DNA of 6,585 nucleotides, taken from the NCBI GenBank assembly GCA_023428335.1, contig JAEYYS010000322.1, forward strand, positions 1 to 6,585, written 5' to 3'. Source of the stretch: Verrucomicrobiota bacterium. GTDB lineage: Bacteria; Verrucomicrobiota; Verrucomicrobiia; Verrucomicrobiales; Verrucomicrobiaceae. Position 1 is the stretch's first letter; every line of letters begins with the position of its first letter. A program made the translations under genes and the position numbers. The notes below the pieces were generated by a model. It was not told the DNA's origin. It worked only from the letters and a program-made list of their open reading frames with translations, and searched no databases. Of the stretch, positions 5,864 through 6,585 are shown piece by piece.

Positions 5864-6585
5864 TCAGCGGGCCACCGGGGGCAGCAACGGATGCGCGGCG
5901 CCCGCCTCAGGCCGGGACGTCGGCAAGCCGAAGTCGAGGAGGTCGCGCGGCTCGGCGGCGACATCCTGGAGTTTGTTTTGATAGTAGAGACGCACGACGT
6001 AGCCGTGGTAGGCGCGCCGGCCGTGGGCGGCGACCTCCCCAGGCGTCAGGGTCGGCAGAAAATAGGTCACGTCGAGGGGCTCCTCGCCGATGCCGCTCCA
6101 GTCCACCGGCAGCGCGGTCCATGCCGAGGACGGTTCGTCGGCAATGGTCTGGGCGACCTGTTGGCCGTTGACGCGATCGAAGAAGTACACGTCGATGTCC
6201 ACCTGCGCCGGGTCCACGGGCGTGTTGCCCTGGCGCAGGATGGGGATGCGCAGCACGACTTTTTCGCCGTTGGCCGCGCCGTCATCGCGCTGCGCCCGGC
6301 AAGCGCCGAGGGCCAGCAGCTGACCGCCTTCGGGAGTGGGCTGCCCCGCGGCCGGCGCATTCAGCCGGCGCTGGGCGAGGTCGCGAAACCCGCCTGCCCG
6401 GTTCGGATCCTGGGCGCTGAGCTGGCGCCAGAGACCGGCGGCCTTGTCGTTCAAGCCCATCTGCTCGTAGCACAGGGCCATCTCGGTCAGCACCTCGGGT
6501 TGGGCGGGAAAGCGCAGGTCGGCCCGGCGCAGCACCTCAAGCGCCCCCTGCATGTCGCCCAGCCCGCGCACCTGCTTGGCCCTGG
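5864..6585 (-). CDS. TPR protein with conserved beta-rich C-terminal domain, 5' end missing
   Basis: The open frame runs off the right edge of the window, so the start and any signal peptide are not visible; 239 residues plus the stop can be read. A GTG at 6571 could be taken as a start, but it falls inside a helical repeat and the frame stays open upstream (RAKQ before it), so it is very likely internal. The first 65 or so visible residues are tetratricopeptide-type helices (GDMQGALEVLRRADLRFP, then PEVLTEMALCYEQMGLNDKA, then AGLWRQLSAQDP), which usually mediate protein-protein contacts. After a Pro/Gly-rich linker comes a beta-rich domain with VVLRIPILRQG, VDIDVYFFDRVNGQQVAQ, WTALPVDW, LDVTYFLPTLTPGE and YHGYVVRLYYQNKLQDVAAE. 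I recognise this as resembling conserved Verrucomicrobiota proteins of unknown function, from memory only. It is followed after 20 bp by the pseudokinase/FGE gene, so the two are probably co-transcribed. Confidence 0.85.
   Translation of the reverse strand, partial: RAKQVRGLGDMQGALEVLRRADLRFPAQPEVLTEMALCYEQMGLNDKAAGLWRQLSAQDPNRAGGFRDLAQRRLNAPAAGQPTPEGGQLLALGACRAQRDDGAANGEKVVLRIPILRQGNTPVDPAQVDIDVYFFDRVNGQQVAQTIADEPSSAWTALPVDWSGIGEEPLDVTYFLPTLTPGEVAAHGRRAYHGYVVRLYYQNKLQDVAAEPRDLLDFGLPTSRPEAGAAHPLLPPVAR

Overview
The window is GC-rich and carries five protein-coding genes, all on the minus strand, so transcription runs from right (6585) to left (1). The best guess at the host is a PVC-group bacterium, most likely Verrucomicrobiota (Opitutae-like). 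This rests on recognition, not a search: an archaeal/eukaryotic-type prolyl-tRNA synthetase, a protein-kinase-like domain fused to a formylglycine-generating-enzyme (FGE) fold, TPR and secreted proteins that resemble Opitutae hypothetical proteins, and an intergenic spacer with degenerate 'GAATATCCAAC' repeats that I associate with that phylum.

Layout in transcription order: (1) 6585-5864, the 3' part of a TPR protein with a beta-rich C-terminal domain, cut by the window edge; (2) 5843-3885, a 652-residue protein joining a receiver-like domain, a protein-kinase-like domain, one membrane helix and an FGE/C-type-lectin-like domain; (3) 3871-3017, a 284-residue exported protein of unknown function; (4) 3017-1764, a GT4-type glycosyltransferase whose start overlaps the previous stop; (5) after a 144-base spacer with inverted and direct repeats, 1619-114, prolyl-tRNA synthetase. 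Positions 1-105, just after the proS stop, hold thirteen perfect copies of an 8-bp tandem repeat that runs off the window edge.

Genes 1-4 are separated by 20 bp, 13 bp and a 1-bp overlap and probably form one operon. The most striking gene is number 2: its receiver, kinase and FGE parts have each lost the residues needed for catalysis or phosphotransfer. It looks like a membrane-spanning scaffold or sensor with the pseudokinase inside and the lectin-like fold outside. Next to an exported beta-rich protein and a TPR protein, it may belong to an uncharacterised cell-envelope assembly or signalling system; that role is inference. None of the visible starts has a clear Shine-Dalgarno sequence.
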